From Dromaius novaehollandiae (Eukaryota; Chordata; Aves; Casuariiformes; Dromaiidae): a stretch of DNA of 64,000 bases. Position numbers and translations under genes: made by a program. The notes beneath the pieces are model-generated. The model did not search any database. It was given only the letters and a program-made list of their open reading frames with translations, and was not told the origin of the DNA. The stretch spans positions 21,906,501 through 21,970,500 of the forward strand of contig NC_088113.1 in NCBI RefSeq assembly GCF_036370855.1, written 5' to 3'. Below are positions 1-11,960 of the stretch, piece after piece (positions within the stretch are counted from its first letter, which is position 1; each line of letters begins with the position of its first letter).

Positions 1-59
1 GGACAAACATGTCTGGAAGATCGAGATATGTTATTATCCCCTTTAATTGGTGCTAGAGA

Positions 60-560
60 GGTTGTGCCGGGAATACTGTGCCCAGCTGAGACACTGAAGA
101 GGGTCCAGGAGGGAGGTCTACCAAGATGGTCTGGGGCCTAGAGCACATGAGGTGCAAGGAGAAGTTGAGAGAGCTGGGCTTGGTCAGTGTGTTGAAGAAG
201 AGGGTAAGGGGAAATCTAGTAGCAGCTTACAACTATCTGAAGGGAGAGGGACAAAGCTGACAAAGCCAAACTTTTCTCAGTACTGGCAGATTACATAACA
301 AGAGGCAATGGCAGAAGGTTGTAGCTTGTGAAAATTGTATTGGACGAGAGAAAAAATCCTCACTACAAGGGTACCGCAGCACTGGACAAGTCAGCCAGAG
401 GGCCTGTGAAGCCTCCATCCTTGGAGATTTTCCAGGCAGCCTGACAGAGACACGGCTGATCTGATCTAGTGCTACTGTAAGCTCATATGAAATGGGAGAT
501 TGGCCTAAAGACCTCTGTGGACTGGTCCTTCTACATACCACCCCATCACTTACACTTGCA
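60..560 (+). repeat. CR1 LINE 3' fragment (old, intron 5)
   Basis: Degenerate CR1 reverse-transcriptase C-terminal region. Decayed translations include [26 protein letters not shown] and KPPSLEIFQ, matching the usual RELGLFSLEKRRLRGDLI...YLKG and SPSLE.FK strings. It is 5'-truncated with many frame breaks and lies in the intron after exon 5 of the TGM3-like gene. Ends are approximate. Confidence 0.75.
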
Positions 561-781
561 GTTTGACAACTGGCTATCAAAGCGATAAAGTGTCAGAAAT
601 ACCACAGATGAAATAAGTTTAGCAGACTCAAATCAGACAGCCACCCAGAGGTTTCTCTGGCCGACATTTCTGTGCACAAAAACAGTGGCCTAAAATTTCC
701 TGAGAAATATCTTCATACTCATTTTAACTAACTACTTTAAAAGAACAAGTAATAGTTTGGATTTTTGAATAGCTTGCTTAC

Positions 782-910
782 CATTGCACTGAGAACACGG
801 CCCACATATTTGGGATCATTTCGGTGAGATACATCTGTGGCAGGATCCTGGCGGTAGTTTAAACTTCGATCCAGCATGGAAAGGCAAATATTGAGAATAT
901 CTCCTTGAAA
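782..910 (-). CDS. TGM3: TGM3-like exon 5
   Basis: 129 bp, again the length I recall for this exon in the family. It opens [20 protein letters not shown] and closes VGRVLSAM at donor ATG/GTAAGC, phase 0. The next exon, which should carry the catalytic cysteine (YGQCWVF motif), is not found between 1 and 781, so it must lie left of the window. Confidence 0.92.
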
Positions 911-3900
911 CTATGTTACAGAAATACATTAGTGTGTTGGGACCACAGATTGTTCTACCGTACTAAAAATCTAAATAAAGAGAGGCTAATAATTGGTTAA
1001 CGTTTTTCATATCACTGAATGAAGTGTTGTAGCTCAACCAGGAATTACCAGATGAAAAGATGGCCTCAACAACTGTGAAGATTAGAACTTGAAGAGCTTT
1101 TCAAAACTTGGAATCTGTGTAATGAAGGCAGGGCCTGTGCGTCCCAGTGTTGCTACAGTACTTTACTACATAGCAGAAATGAAGATTTCTGCAGACTGCA
1201 TCTCTGAGTCCTAAGCCATATAGCTGATTAGTCTTCCAAATCCTCCTGTTAATCAGTGTAACAGGGCTTGACATGAGTTCTAATTTCAATACTGGACTCT
1301 GCTGCTCTTCTGAGGTATATGACTGTGATGAACTGGGAAAACTGAACAAGCCCTTGTCACCCAGCTCATGTGAAAACAGGAGCACAAAACACCCAAGTTG
1401 CAACCCTGCGTTTACCTGGCCAAAGTTCCATCCAAAGCTGTTGATATGATGCTTATTGCCCGCGAAAATGATGCCAAACTCTTCTAGCACATATTCCTCA
1501 CACTCAGCCTCGTTAGGCAAGAACACATCATCACCTGAAAAGCCAAAGCAGAGGTCTGTAACCCCCCATCTGCCAAAATACATGAAAACCCTATACGGCA
1601 GCCTCAGTAAGAAAGTTTGCAGATATCCACCCTTTGCTATTCTCATTGGTATAAACAGATGGCAAAACTCAGGTTTTCCTAAATTTAGAGAGGGGGGATG
1701 TATTAGAGAGGAGAAAGAGGTATGGACCTCTCTCTCTCCAGAAGAAGGTGGCAGCTGGTAGATTTGTCTTTTTTCATGGTTTCTCAGAGACTGGGCACAC
1801 TCTTCTGAACTTGTGCAGAAGCAGGGAAGCGCTGGCAAAAGCAGAACTTAATCTACACCTTTTGGGGTAAGAAGCTGTCCAGTAAGTATGTGATAAAGAG
1901 CTGATTTTATGTACCAGAAGGTCCTAAGAAACGGTTAAACCATTTCCTGTTCCAGTGCTAGGTTATGTGGTGAATGTTCAGCTCCTGTGCAAAAAATGCA
2001 TAGATCAAGTGGAGAAGCTGCAAATATTAATGAAGCAATGAGAGAGCTGGTTCTTTCAGGGGAAATCCAACATGTTCATACCTGAAGACCAAGGGTTAAA
2101 GAGCAAAACGAAGGTGCCAAGGTTTGCTGGGGAGGAGCTGCCACTTGAAGTACTTTGTAAATTCAGCTTGTAACGTCCTATGACTGCATTAGCTGGGCTG
2201 GAAATGGAAATGCTCACAGAGTTGGAAGTGGTGGACTGCAGAACTGCACTCCAGCTGTCCTTGCTCACTGTGCTGGAGATACCAAACATGGCCTGCGTCT
2301 TAGCTTGCTTTGAAGGTTTTGGACCTTTTAAAGAAAATAAACAACACTGTTTTTTTCCCAGATGTCTGAAATAGAGATTTAATCGTCAATAAACACCACC
2401 CTTCTGGGCAGCTGAGTTCATGCCATATGTTTGAAACCAAAGAAAGCTATCACTGCCAATTGAGGTGGGAGTAGTACAAGAAACACCTCAATCAGTCCCA
2501 TGGCTGTGTAAACCAGCATGTTGGCTCTGAGATATTCTTGTTCTCATGTAGTGAATATCAAGCTAAAAGAGTGTCACCAGATGGCATTACTAACTCTGAG
2601 AAAGAAGAATTTGGGAGCTATACCTGTTTCTGCAATGAATGTTAAGTTTTGCTCAGGCTGTCCCGTTCCATTGAAGGTGAGAGTGAAGGCCTGCCCTCTC
2701 CTCACAGTCAGCTCTTTGCTAGAAAGTTTACTTGTATGATGGTCTCTTGCATTTTCTTTCAGATGCCAATTGATACTTGGCTGCGTCATAGCTGTGAAAA
2801 AAATGAGAAGAGCAAGAAAACTTAAGGGTACATCCAAGGCTTTGTGGGGAGGAAGAAGCAGGGACTCACTCTTGAGCGTTGCATGTTACTCTCTACAGGT
2901 AACTAGTAGCCACATGAGATGTCTATCACAAATAGAAATCAACTATTTGTGAGTATTTTATCCTTTTTTTTGGAGAGACTCCCCCTGTGGAGACTGTTAG
3001 GGACTATCTGCATAATTAAATATAAAAGGTCTAGTATATGCCATACCAAAGAAGAATCAGAAAGAAATCTAAGAGGAGAGAACCATGAGAGAATCGAATA
3101 AGAGTTACTGGGATAAAGAATACAGCTGAACTCAGCTAAGTCTTTCAAGGTGTCATCCAGTCTGTGATATGGTGTTGTACTAACAGAGCTTCACGTTCTC
3201 TGAATAAGAAAAGAAGAAAACTGATCCGAGAAACATTTCTGTATTTAAAACTGTGAGTGCTCTCTAGCTCCCTTTACCTTTCATGTACCTCTGATATAAC
3301 TGAGAGCGGTTATCTTTTGGAAGCACCTATCAAGAATATGCTAATTGGCCTGTCATTTGGCAATGGGAGAGATGGTAGAATTGGAGTGATAACACTACTA
3401 AAATCGTGTGCATGAAATGTTGCAGAGAGCTGTTGTGTGTGAGCTGTGGCTTCTGTGGAGGTCAAAGAGTAAGCACCTCAGATCAGTTTAGCTCCAGCAT
3501 CACCAGAGCCAAACTGATGGAGGGTTCTCTAGTAGGAGGTAGCTTGATGGTTTAAGTGCAGTGCACAAGTACAGAAGAAAAAGAACTTTTTTCCTAAGGG
3601 TACTGTATGTTTTTTAAAACTGTTTTACTATTCTCCATTCCCCACCCAAAAAGAGAGAACAGGAAAGAGTAACAGTGTGGTCCCTAGTAATGGAACAGAG
3701 CTACCCTGTGCCATTATTGAGTAAAAAACATTGTCTTGTGTTTAACCAGATTCATGGAAAGATATTTCTTACAGCATGATCTTAAGCTTATCACGTTTAG
3801 GCAATCCTTCAAGTAACTACATTAGTAGCCTTAGCAATGTAGTCACATTTCAAACATGGGAAATGTGTTTTTTATGGTATCTAGGCAAGCAGCACAGATG

Positions 3901-6900
3901 TGGATTTTTCAGGAACAAACCTACCTTAAAAAAAAAAAAGAAATAAAAATTTAGCAATGAAGCACATCTATTGTAGAGCAAGGTTGGGATTGGGGGAGAC
4001 TTGTCTTTAGAAAGACAGGAATTAGCTACCAAGCTTGGAAGAGCAACATGGAACCTTTTATAATAATTATTAAACTGGGCAATTTGCATATGTATAAATA
4101 TTTAGCATACAAGCAAAAAAAAAAAAAAACACCTTGAAATTTTTTTATCCTCTCTACCCTACTGTCAAGTTTCAAAACTCTCTCCACATTCTAGCCCCCC
4201 TCAGCCTTTGCAATTGTACCTTCTCCAGGTTCTGCTTTGTCTCTGTTGCTCTTGTGTCAGATTTGCCAGCCTCTCATTTACACTGCTTATGTCTGACATC
4301 TTCAAATAGCTGTAGACTTTTCTTTCCTTCCTACGTATAAAAGACAGCATATCTACCTCAGATAATGTACCTGTTCTCCCAAATTCCGTTCTGACAAGCT
4401 TGCTTTATCCATATGCACAGTCAGCGAAGAAAATACAATTCCCACGCAAATCCTCCTCCTAAATCCTAATCTTCTTCCTTGTTTTTCTTGGATCAAAGCT
4501 CATTAGAGGAGTAGCAACCTTTCAGTGTCCATTACAGAGCTGAATGTGATGTACGGATGTAAGAAAATAATGGAGCACCACAGAAGGGGCTTGCTCCCTT
4601 GCTCACCTTGGCCCATATCTGATCAATATGTCCTGTATGAGCAGCTTCTGGACTTTTCCTCTGAATGTCCTCCTCTACTTCTCTTCTCTCAAGGAAGAGA
4701 TTGTGCCTTTCACTTCTTTAAAAGTCTACTTGTAAAATTGCCTGTTTGCAATATTTCCTTTGGGGGTGGAGCATGAATATCTTCCTTTGCTTCCCAGCCC
4801 TTTATCGAACTGATGAGCTTGAGGAGTCATTCTTCATTCCTTTTTCACTCTCTCCTGAGCTCATTTCCTTGCAAATTAAAATCTGAAACTGGGACAATGT
4901 TTATCCTTAACAGTCTGGCCACTTGTTTCTTAATGTATTTAAATCTGTAAGAATTTCAATATTCAGTTGCTTTTCTTTCTGTTATAATGATGCATTCATA
5001 GTAATAACAATTCCTTCTTTTCATCACAATGTTTTTAATTTGGGGGTCTCCATGAGCAATATTTTCAGTGGTGTTCTTTTTAAAATTAATTCACAAAATC
5101 CTTTGTTTTTCTGGAGCTGCTTCCTTGAGTGCTTCTCAATCCATTTCATGTCTAAATGAGGGCTGGCAGAATTTGCATCCTTGCAAAGTGTGCTTGTTTC
5201 CAGGACTTCTTAGAAGTTTACCCCTACTGACATGTTGTTTTCTCTTGTTGGGGCTAGTCAGAATGTATGCTGCATAAATAGGTCATGTAGTTTCTTTACA
5301 TTGGTAGAAAAAGCTGAATGTACCTCATGTTGTAATGACATTATTTTTCTCTGCGTTTTAGTAATTGCAAAACAATGAGTAAGCTATTGCTTCTTCTCCA
5401 AATTTAATCAGACCAAATTTAAAGAAACAATTTTTTGGTTATCCTGTAGCTACAGTTTAGTGACATTAAAGAGACAAGCACTCAATGTCATATTTGCATG
5501 ACACACTACCCAGATGATGGGCAAATACTGTGATAAAATACCTATCATTGTTATCACCTGGTATACTACTACTTTTTTGATAGCATATGCCTGCACATCC
5601 ATTGGAGATGCCAATTCGTGTGCAAAAATTTTTGACTTTCATTTCAAGGAGAATGATTTTGGTCATGGTTTGCAAGTGGCTCCACTTTATATAAAGAAAG
5701 AGATGTGCTAATTCTGATATTTTTACAATACAGAATCACAGAACGGTTGAGGTTGGAAGGAACCTTTAAAGATTATCTGGTCCAACCCTCCCCCTCCCCC
5801 CCCCCCGCTCAAGCAGGGTCACCTAGAGCAGTCTGCCCAGGACCCTGTCCAGACAGCTTTTGCACATCTCCAAGGATGGAGATGCCACAACCTCTCTGGG
5901 AAACCTGTTCCAGTGCTCTGTCACCCTCGCAGTAAAAAAGTTTTTCCTCATGTTCAGATGGAATGTCCCTTGAGCTGCTGGCATGGCTCTGCTCTTCCTG
6001 ATGCAGCCCAGGACACCGCTGGCCTCAAGGGCACCTTGCTGGCTCATGGTCAACTTGTCCACCAGGATCCCCAGGTCCTTCTCTGCAGAGCTGCTTTCCA
6101 GCAGGTCAACCCCCGACTGGTACTGGTGCATGGGGTTATTCCTGCCTAGGTGCAGGACCCTGCACTTGCCTCTGTTGAACTTCATGAGGTTCCTCTCTGC
6201 CCATCTCTCCAGCCTGTCAGGGTCCCTCCGAATGGCAGTGCAGTCCTCTGGTGGATCAGCCACACTCCTCTCAGTTTTGTGTCATCAGCAAACTTGCCGA
6301 GGGTGCACTCTGCCCCTTTGTCCAGGTCATTGATGAGTAAGTTGAACAAGATTGGACCCAATATTGACCCCTGGGGTACGCTGCTAGTTACTGAAAAAAG
6401 AAAAGCTTTGGAGCTTTCAGCAGTTAAGCTACCCTCTTCTAGCCATGCTTTTACGTTCTCTTTAATGACCTGAACACACATGCTAGCATTTTTCAGAATA
6501 AATTCTCAGTAGGCTTTGAGTCTACTTTCAGATACATAGCAGAGATTTTTCTCTGTGATAGAAAAACTAGTTACTATTGGGCGGAGTGGTGATGTCAGTG
6601 ATTATTCCCTAAATGGCAGCCAGTACGTATTTGGTCATGCATTTCTTGTTCTTTGTGAGAGCAATAGTGTACTGAATATCATAGTCTCATAGTTCAATGA
6701 CATAACTGTTTTTTTCTATTTAGTGATATGATAGCATCATTAGAAACAGCATGTTCAGAAACACAGATAGATACAGTACATTTATTCTGGAAGACAGTAT
6801 GGTAAGGCAAATAAGTTGTTTGTTACATCAGCTTCCTGTGTTTTATTCCCAGCTCTGGCTAAGTTGCCTTGCAGACCTGTCATTTGTTCTGTTTGTAAAA

Positions 6901-7349
6901 CAGATGGATGATACATACCGGACCTGTGGACTGATATTATGGGCCAAAGTTGAGAATGAGGGTTACATTGTGGAGAAATATTAACACTAGTCAGAATACT
7001 AGTCAAGCAGAATGTATTTTTTCCTAGCTGCCCTGGCCCAAGCACCTTCCTGTAAGCCAGGTGGTACTGCATTGTGTAAATGTGAGGAGTGCACAGCTAT
7101 GCAGCTGACATGTTTCAGGGACAGCTAGAGAACAAAGCCCTTAAAAAAACATGCCATCACATTTACAGGATTTTTTTTTAGGTGCTTTCCTTTTCTTTAG
7201 GCATCACCTTCACTCCTCTTTATGTATTCTGTTAAACTAGATCTATTACAGAATGGCCCTTCAATGCATAAAAACTTTCTGGAAAAAAAAAGTGTGTATA
7301 TTTGCAGGATGTATGTTTGTGTGTGTGAAAACAGTTCTGTGCGTGCGTG

Positions 7350-7393
<44 letters not shown>

Positions 7394-8984
7394 TGCACAT
7401 GCACATGCACATGCACATGCACATACACACAGAGCTTTTTTTTAAGTTAAAATTGCCCTAAGTATGCCATGGCACTGTGAGGAGGAACCCCCTGGGTCCT
7501 TTTGACATCTCCAACTTAACACTGGGTTTAGAATGTGCCCTGGGTATTTCAAAAGCAAGAGTTGACCATGATCAGCAAATATCAGTTTGTTCATTACTGC
7601 TTCTTGCATTTAGTGTGATGAAAACAATGTGGTTAAAATGGCTAACGGGTAGATTGGTGTATGATACTTAGGAGGAAGTTCTGGGGGAGCACCTTGCTAA
7701 AATGTCTTGGCTAAGTTATTGGCACATTGTTGCTTAAGAGGAAGTGTTATAATGCAGAAACAATTGGTTTGTGGTTATTTCCCTGTTGCCGTAGTTGACA
7801 GTTTTTACTGTCCGGTTTTACCATATACCTCTTCTGTTTTTATCATTTACCTCTTCTGTTAAAAAAGGATTTTTCTACCCAGTCCAGTCTTTCATATTGA
7901 CCAATAGAACTGTGGTTTGTCATTTATTTAAGTTTTGCTCAGCGGAGGAGATTCCTGAATGGATCAGTAGCCTTATGCCTATTGTATATGCCTGTTTCCA
8001 TCCCAGCCTATGTTCAACTCTTAAATAGATGAACATTTAGGTAGTATTATACTTAGCAAATACAGTGAGACAGTCATTAAATAAGCACAGGCAGGTCAGG
8101 CAAACAGCAGCTACTGCTGAGGGATGCTAATGCAAGCAGTTCAGGTCAACAACATGAAGCATTTCAAATAATCTTATGTGGACAAACACTGTCTATGGGG
8201 AAACTGTGCCTCTCTCAACCTCCGTAAGGGGAAAACAATGCCTGTGGTTTCTGTACTTCAGACACTGCTCTCTGGATATATATGTATTTTTTAATTTATT
8301 GAACTTTTCAAGCTTACATCACATAAGGTCAGCAGAGCATGGACTCCATGCCTAGATGAGTGTCATCTGCACTCAGGCTTCATTCATTATACATTTTTAT
8401 AGAGGTACCAGGAAGTCCAGCCTAAGCAAGAACAAGGCCAACCTTGCTGAAGTGTGTTGATTCAATATCTTTCCTAGTAAGACCTCATTGCTGGGACTTC
8501 TGTAATGCTTTGTCTATATTTTAAAGAGCCTTTGCCTTTCACACTAATTTTAACAAATAGTTAAAAAGGGGATTGCAATTTGCTGGCTCTGAATCTACAG
8601 GAAGGAATCTATCCTAGAGCCTATTCTTGGCACAAATATTCCCATTAACAGAAGATCCATTCATGCCTGAGCTACTCTCTGGTTCTGTAAGCTTCACACT
8701 AAAAGCTAATTTGCCATCATAACTTAGTCTGCTCTACCTGCAGTTTTATCATATTTAACTCTAGTATGATAATACATGGATTATCTTCTTTTCCTTGTTT
8801 GTGTCTTTTTCAATATTTAGGAAATAAAATGCTGAAGTAACCTATTCAAAATCTCAGAATGTAGTGTACTCCAGCAATTCAGAGCCCTTTACCAAAAATA
8901 TCCCCACAGAAGAAAACAGTGTTTGGTAGGTTATCCAGTTGCCCACTCCTTATCCACGGAGACTCGTTTTTACTTACCAGCCAT
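782..8984 (-). CDS. TGM3: Transglutaminase, TGM3-like, 5' half (exons 1-5)
   Basis: Protein-glutamine gamma-glutamyltransferase, a calcium-dependent enzyme that cross-links glutamine to lysine side chains; TGM3 in mammals acts in cornifying epithelia. Five coding exons are visible: 8978-8984, 2624-2791, 2082-2324, 1416-1534 and 782-910. Each junction has GT-AG ends and phases agree (1, 1, 1, 0, 0), giving 222 codons without a stop. The product starts [11 protein letters not shown] and contains the beta-sandwich signatures [33 protein letters not shown] and [11 protein letters not shown], then the start of the core domain ([49 protein letters not shown]). These resemble TGM3 more than TGM2 or TGM6 as I remember them; TGM6 is the main alternative. 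The Cys-His-Asp catalytic residues lie in later exons outside the window, so the gene is cut by the window edge, not shown to be broken. Confidence 0.9.
1416..1534 (-). CDS. TGM3: TGM3-like exon 4
   Basis: 119 bp, the length I recall for exon 4 across the transglutaminase family. The acceptor is GGCTTTTCAG and the donor CCAG/GTAAAC. It encodes [20 protein letters not shown] through GWNFGQ and ends in phase 0. Confidence 0.92.
2082..2324 (-). CDS. TGM3: TGM3-like exon 3
   Basis: 243 bp, phase 1 in and phase 1 out. The acceptor follows a TTTTCTTTAAAAG run and the donor is TCAG/GTATGA. It encodes SWSAVLQS, the strongly conserved [13 protein letters not shown] and [11 protein letters not shown] motifs of the transglutaminase N domain. 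Confidence 0.9.
2624..2791 (-). CDS. TGM3: TGM3-like exon 2
   Basis: 168 bp. The acceptor is a pyrimidine run ending ACAG just above 2791 and the donor is CAG/GTATAG at 2624. It encodes the N-terminal beta-sandwich segment with [11 protein letters not shown] and VRRGQAF, ending in phase 1 after AETG. Confidence 0.88.
2792..5730. other. TGM3-like intron 1, left part: no gene seen
   Basis: AT-rich intronic sequence with short A and T runs (for example near 3928 and 4116). Open frames are short and show no recognisable domain. I see no exon, RNA gene or mobile element. Confidence 0.6.
5731..6393 (-). repeat. CR1 LINE fragment, reverse orientation
   Basis: The minus strand encodes CR1 ORF2 C-terminal sequence: [48 protein letters not shown], then [14 protein letters not shown]. 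About a hundred residues normally lying between the GCIRKS and HLNMRK stretches are missing, so the copy has an internal deletion, and frames are shifted. The 3' end at 5731-5745 shows the CR1 octamer tail (AGAATCACAGAA on the plus strand). 5'-truncated, as most CR1 copies are. Confidence 0.93.
6394..8977. other. TGM3-like intron 1, right part: no gene seen
   Basis: Apart from the microsatellite at 7341-7432 I see only AT-rich intronic sequence with no convincing exon on either strand. Confidence 0.55.
7341..7432. repeat. (CA)n / (CACATG)n compound microsatellite
   Basis: About 35 bp of perfect CA dinucleotides followed by about six GCACAT hexamers, preceded by GCGTGCGTGCACGCAC. Alternating purine-pyrimidine throughout. 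Confidence 0.95.
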
Positions 8985-9048
8985 GCTTCCTTGCTCCTCT
9001 TTGTCTTGGACTTTGTATTTCTGTGAGCAATTGTAGGGCGATATGATA
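8978..9048 (-). CDS. TGM3: TGM3-like exon 1: 5'UTR plus 7 coding bases
   Basis: On the minus strand ATGGCTG is followed directly by GTAAGT (donor at 8977-8976). The seven coding bases join exon 2, which begins CTATGACG, to give MAAMTQ, like the tiny first coding exon of mammalian TGM3 (MAA...). The right end is an estimate, placed about 27 bp below the TATA box at 9075-9081. Intron 1 is therefore about 6.2 kb. Confidence 0.8.
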
Positions 9049-9074
9049 AGACTTCAAGCTCTGTTTGTGGCAGC

Positions 9075-9081
9075 ATTTATA
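9075..9081 (-). promoter_or_regulatory. TATA box of the TGM3-like gene
   Basis: TATAAAT on the minus strand sits about 90 bp upstream of the ATG at 8984. The spacing fits a start site near 9045-9050 and a 5'UTR of roughly 60 bases. The inference rests on spacing only. Confidence 0.6.
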
Positions 9082-10190
9082 GAGAAAACTTTGGGCCTCT
9101 CCTTCTGTTCAAACCAATTATAATTCACATTAGGTGGGTGAGGCAGGTAAGTCATACAAGTGGGCCTGTGAACTTCCTAGTGACCACCTATTAGCTCATG
9201 GGTTTTAACATACTGTGTTTATGCAATTCTGTCTATTTACCCAGAGGGCTGACTGAGATGCTCAGAAAAGTAAAGCATTTAATTGCATACCTGGAATCCA
9301 GAATTTCACATACAATGATGTGTCACGTTGGAAGAGTAAGGAACATTTTTCGAGTCAGTATGAATGTATATTCCAGTATGAGCCACAGATGAGCATATGT
9401 GAAATAAAAGTATATATTCATAATAAAATTCATAGAGTTTCCTTCCTGTGAGTGTACACCTAAGTCCAAAAAAAAAAAAAAAAAAAAAAAAAGCTGCATT
9501 TAACTCATCAATCCTGTTTTCAGGATCACCACAGTGATGCCTTTGTACCAGCCCCTCCCTAGAGTCTCTGTAAATTAATAATAATGGTATTAATGCTACA
9601 AATGATATTAACCTAAGCTGCTATTAACCTGACAACCTGAATGCTGAATAATTCCAAAGAATGTAATTCAAGTGGTGATACTCCCTGCACAACAACAAAC
9701 TTCATAAAATTAAAGAAAATGTTCATTTTGTAACAGGTAAAAATTAAAACTACAATTTGCGCTTTTATGGTGGTTACTCACCTAATTGTTTGGGAGTACA
9801 GAGGCGCACATTAAAATACTTTGATCTGCCCAGGTAGGGCATTTTAGGGAAAGAAAATGAATTTGTTGGCATGGCCTCACAGTGTTCCTTTTTTTTTTTT
9901 TTTTACCCCTAATTCTCCTTTTTTCATATTACCTCTCTTGCTATTTGATCATGGATCTCTCTCTCTTTCTATAGGAGCTTCCATTTCCTTTTGTTTACAC
10001 AGATAAGACATTTTTTTCTCCTTTTATTATTACTTCACTTCACTTATCTTCAGTGAGGAAAAGAGCCTGAAGCAATCTCAGGAATGTTAGGGCTTAGCTT
10101 GAAGAACTTGAAGGGTGGAAGTTGCATAAGATCAGAACTTGGCAAGCATAATACCTATGTATAAAATGGGGGAGAGGCATGAGGAGGAGT
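9082..10190. other. Upstream flank of TGM3-like gene, no gene seen
   Basis: AT-rich flank with a poly(A) run at about 9467-9493 and a T run near 9892-9904. No supported exon or RNA gene. Confidence 0.55.
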
Positions 10191-10194
10191 TGAG

Positions 10195-10720
10195 AAATTA
10201 TAGACTAAATTGATGTCAATTCCTGGAAAATACTGGAATAGATAAACTCCTTGTTAGCAGCTAGCAGATGACTAACAGCTAGCATGGATTTGCCAGAAGT
10301 CAGTCAAACCCATTTAATTTTTTCCTTGACAGATCAACATGCCAGAGGAGAATTGAGCAGCAGCAGCTGTCATATATAGACTTTAATTTGCAGCAAGGTC
10401 CCATAGAACATTTTCATAAGCACACTTCAGAAACACTGATTACACAAAATTTCTAATAGTTAACTTTATAACTTGTTGGACTAAAACAAATGTTGTTTCA
10501 ATGGTTTACTGTCAAATTGGAAGGACATAGTGACAGAGGTGTTGTTAAAGGCTGTCTTGGAGCTTTGATGTTTTTTAAATTTGCTCTTTCTGGTGTTGGT
10601 AAGACTTCAGCTGAAGTACCATGTCCAGCCTTGGGCACAACACTTCAGTTGGATCATGTCAAGAATACAGAGACTGAAAAGCTTAAAATAAAATTAGAAA
10701 GATCAACGTGGACCAATCAA
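10195..10720 (+). repeat. Ancient CR1/L3-type LINE fragment
   Basis: The stretch around 10260-10345 (AGCATGGATTTGCCAGAAGT and onward), the CAATGGTTTACTGTCAAATT stretch at 10499, and the CTTCAGCTGAAGTACCATGT stretch at 10609 follow, in order, reverse-transcriptase segments of an old amniote CR1 family. Large parts between them are missing. Family assignment is from memory of the consensus. Confidence 0.65.
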
Positions 10721-10980
10721 AAAAAGAGGTAACTGGGGAGAGATGATGATGATGATGATTTTTAAAAAATGTGAAAGGCGGTTATAGAAGAAGAAGAATA
10801 AATTTTCAGTAGCTTCTGTGGATCAGTCAAGGGGAAAAAAAACCAGAAAAAGACACTAAAGATAAGCATGAGGGGAAAATGTTACTGGTAAAGATAAGTA
10901 CTCCACTAGAAATTCTAGGTGGGTTGTGAAAATGTTCATCATTTTTCCATGGAGTTTAATAATGGACTGTCAAGGATAAT

Positions 10981-11025
10981 GTATGTATGTGTGTGTATAT
11001 ATATATTTTTGTGTGTGTGTATCTC

Positions 11026-11056
<31 letters not shown>

Positions 11057-11068
11057 ATAGATAGATAT
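10981..11068. repeat. (GT)n / (TA)n microsatellite
   Basis: Interrupted GT dinucleotides with short TATATA and GATA stretches. Confidence 0.95.
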
Positions 11069-11519
11069 GTAGTCAATCTTGCCTTGGGGAATTTATTTTG
11101 ATGTCAAAGCTGCAACAGTGACCCCCCCCACCCCGTTATGTATTCTTGGTTCTTGAAGTTGAGCTGTCTGATATGGGGAGGGGCTTAGGATCTTATTTTA
11201 TTCACTTAAAACTAGAAATTTGCAAAAAGAATTCATCATCTGTGTATCCTCAATAAGTTATCTTGGGCTGATCCATGGATCAGCCTATATATGGAGTCTA
11301 TGTAGTCTGCATCAGTGTTGATTCAATCGTGTTTGCTTTGCTGTTGCTCCATTACTGTGATTTACCCATACTGGACAAACTTCACATTGCGTCCTACCAT
11401 GAAAGGTTACCAAATTCCTGAGTAATATGACACACAAGATCATAGGTTTCTTGCATGTCATTTCTACATCTTAAGAAATGCTCTTTTCAAAGAAGTAATT
11501 GAATGTTTTGCATAGAAAT

Positions 11520-11960
11520 AGAGGAATGTCAGCACCATATCAGACCAGTATGGCACCTAGTTGAGATTCCTGTTTCTTCCAGTACAGGCCAGTTCCCAAG
11601 AATCCAAACTGCAGTCTTTCTTGATTATCTTGTGAAGAGAAAGCCTGCCCTACTTTCTGTCGCTTGGGTACTTCTTCCCTGAAAGGGGTGATTTATATGT
11701 TTATATGTTATTCTAAAATAACTATGGGGGGGTTTTGCCCAGAAAAAAAAAGCTTCCTCATTTATAGAATCTGTTAAAGTTCATGACTTTTTGTACCTTG
11801 CAGCAATGAGTTTCACATGCTAATTATGAATTGTGTAAATAATCTTCTAAATGTTTCTTTTCCTTATTGAATATCCACTAGTTCTTAAACTGTCAGCATG
11901 GGAGAATATACTATTGACAAATAAAGTGACAGTGATTTTTTAGTATTTCCTGAGCTATTT
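11520..11960 (+). repeat. Possible ancient amniote interspersed repeat
   Basis: The order CATATCAGACCAGTATGGCAC, then CAATGAGTTTCACATG, then a decayed AATTGTGTAAATAATCTTC and CACTAGTTCTTA resembles a repeat common in reptile genomes. I cannot name the family with certainty and the copy is heavily diverged. Confidence 0.4.

Noticed and set aside
5823-6263. 146-codon minus-strand frame
   Set aside because: It is decayed CR1 reverse-transcriptase sequence with an internal deletion, not a host gene.
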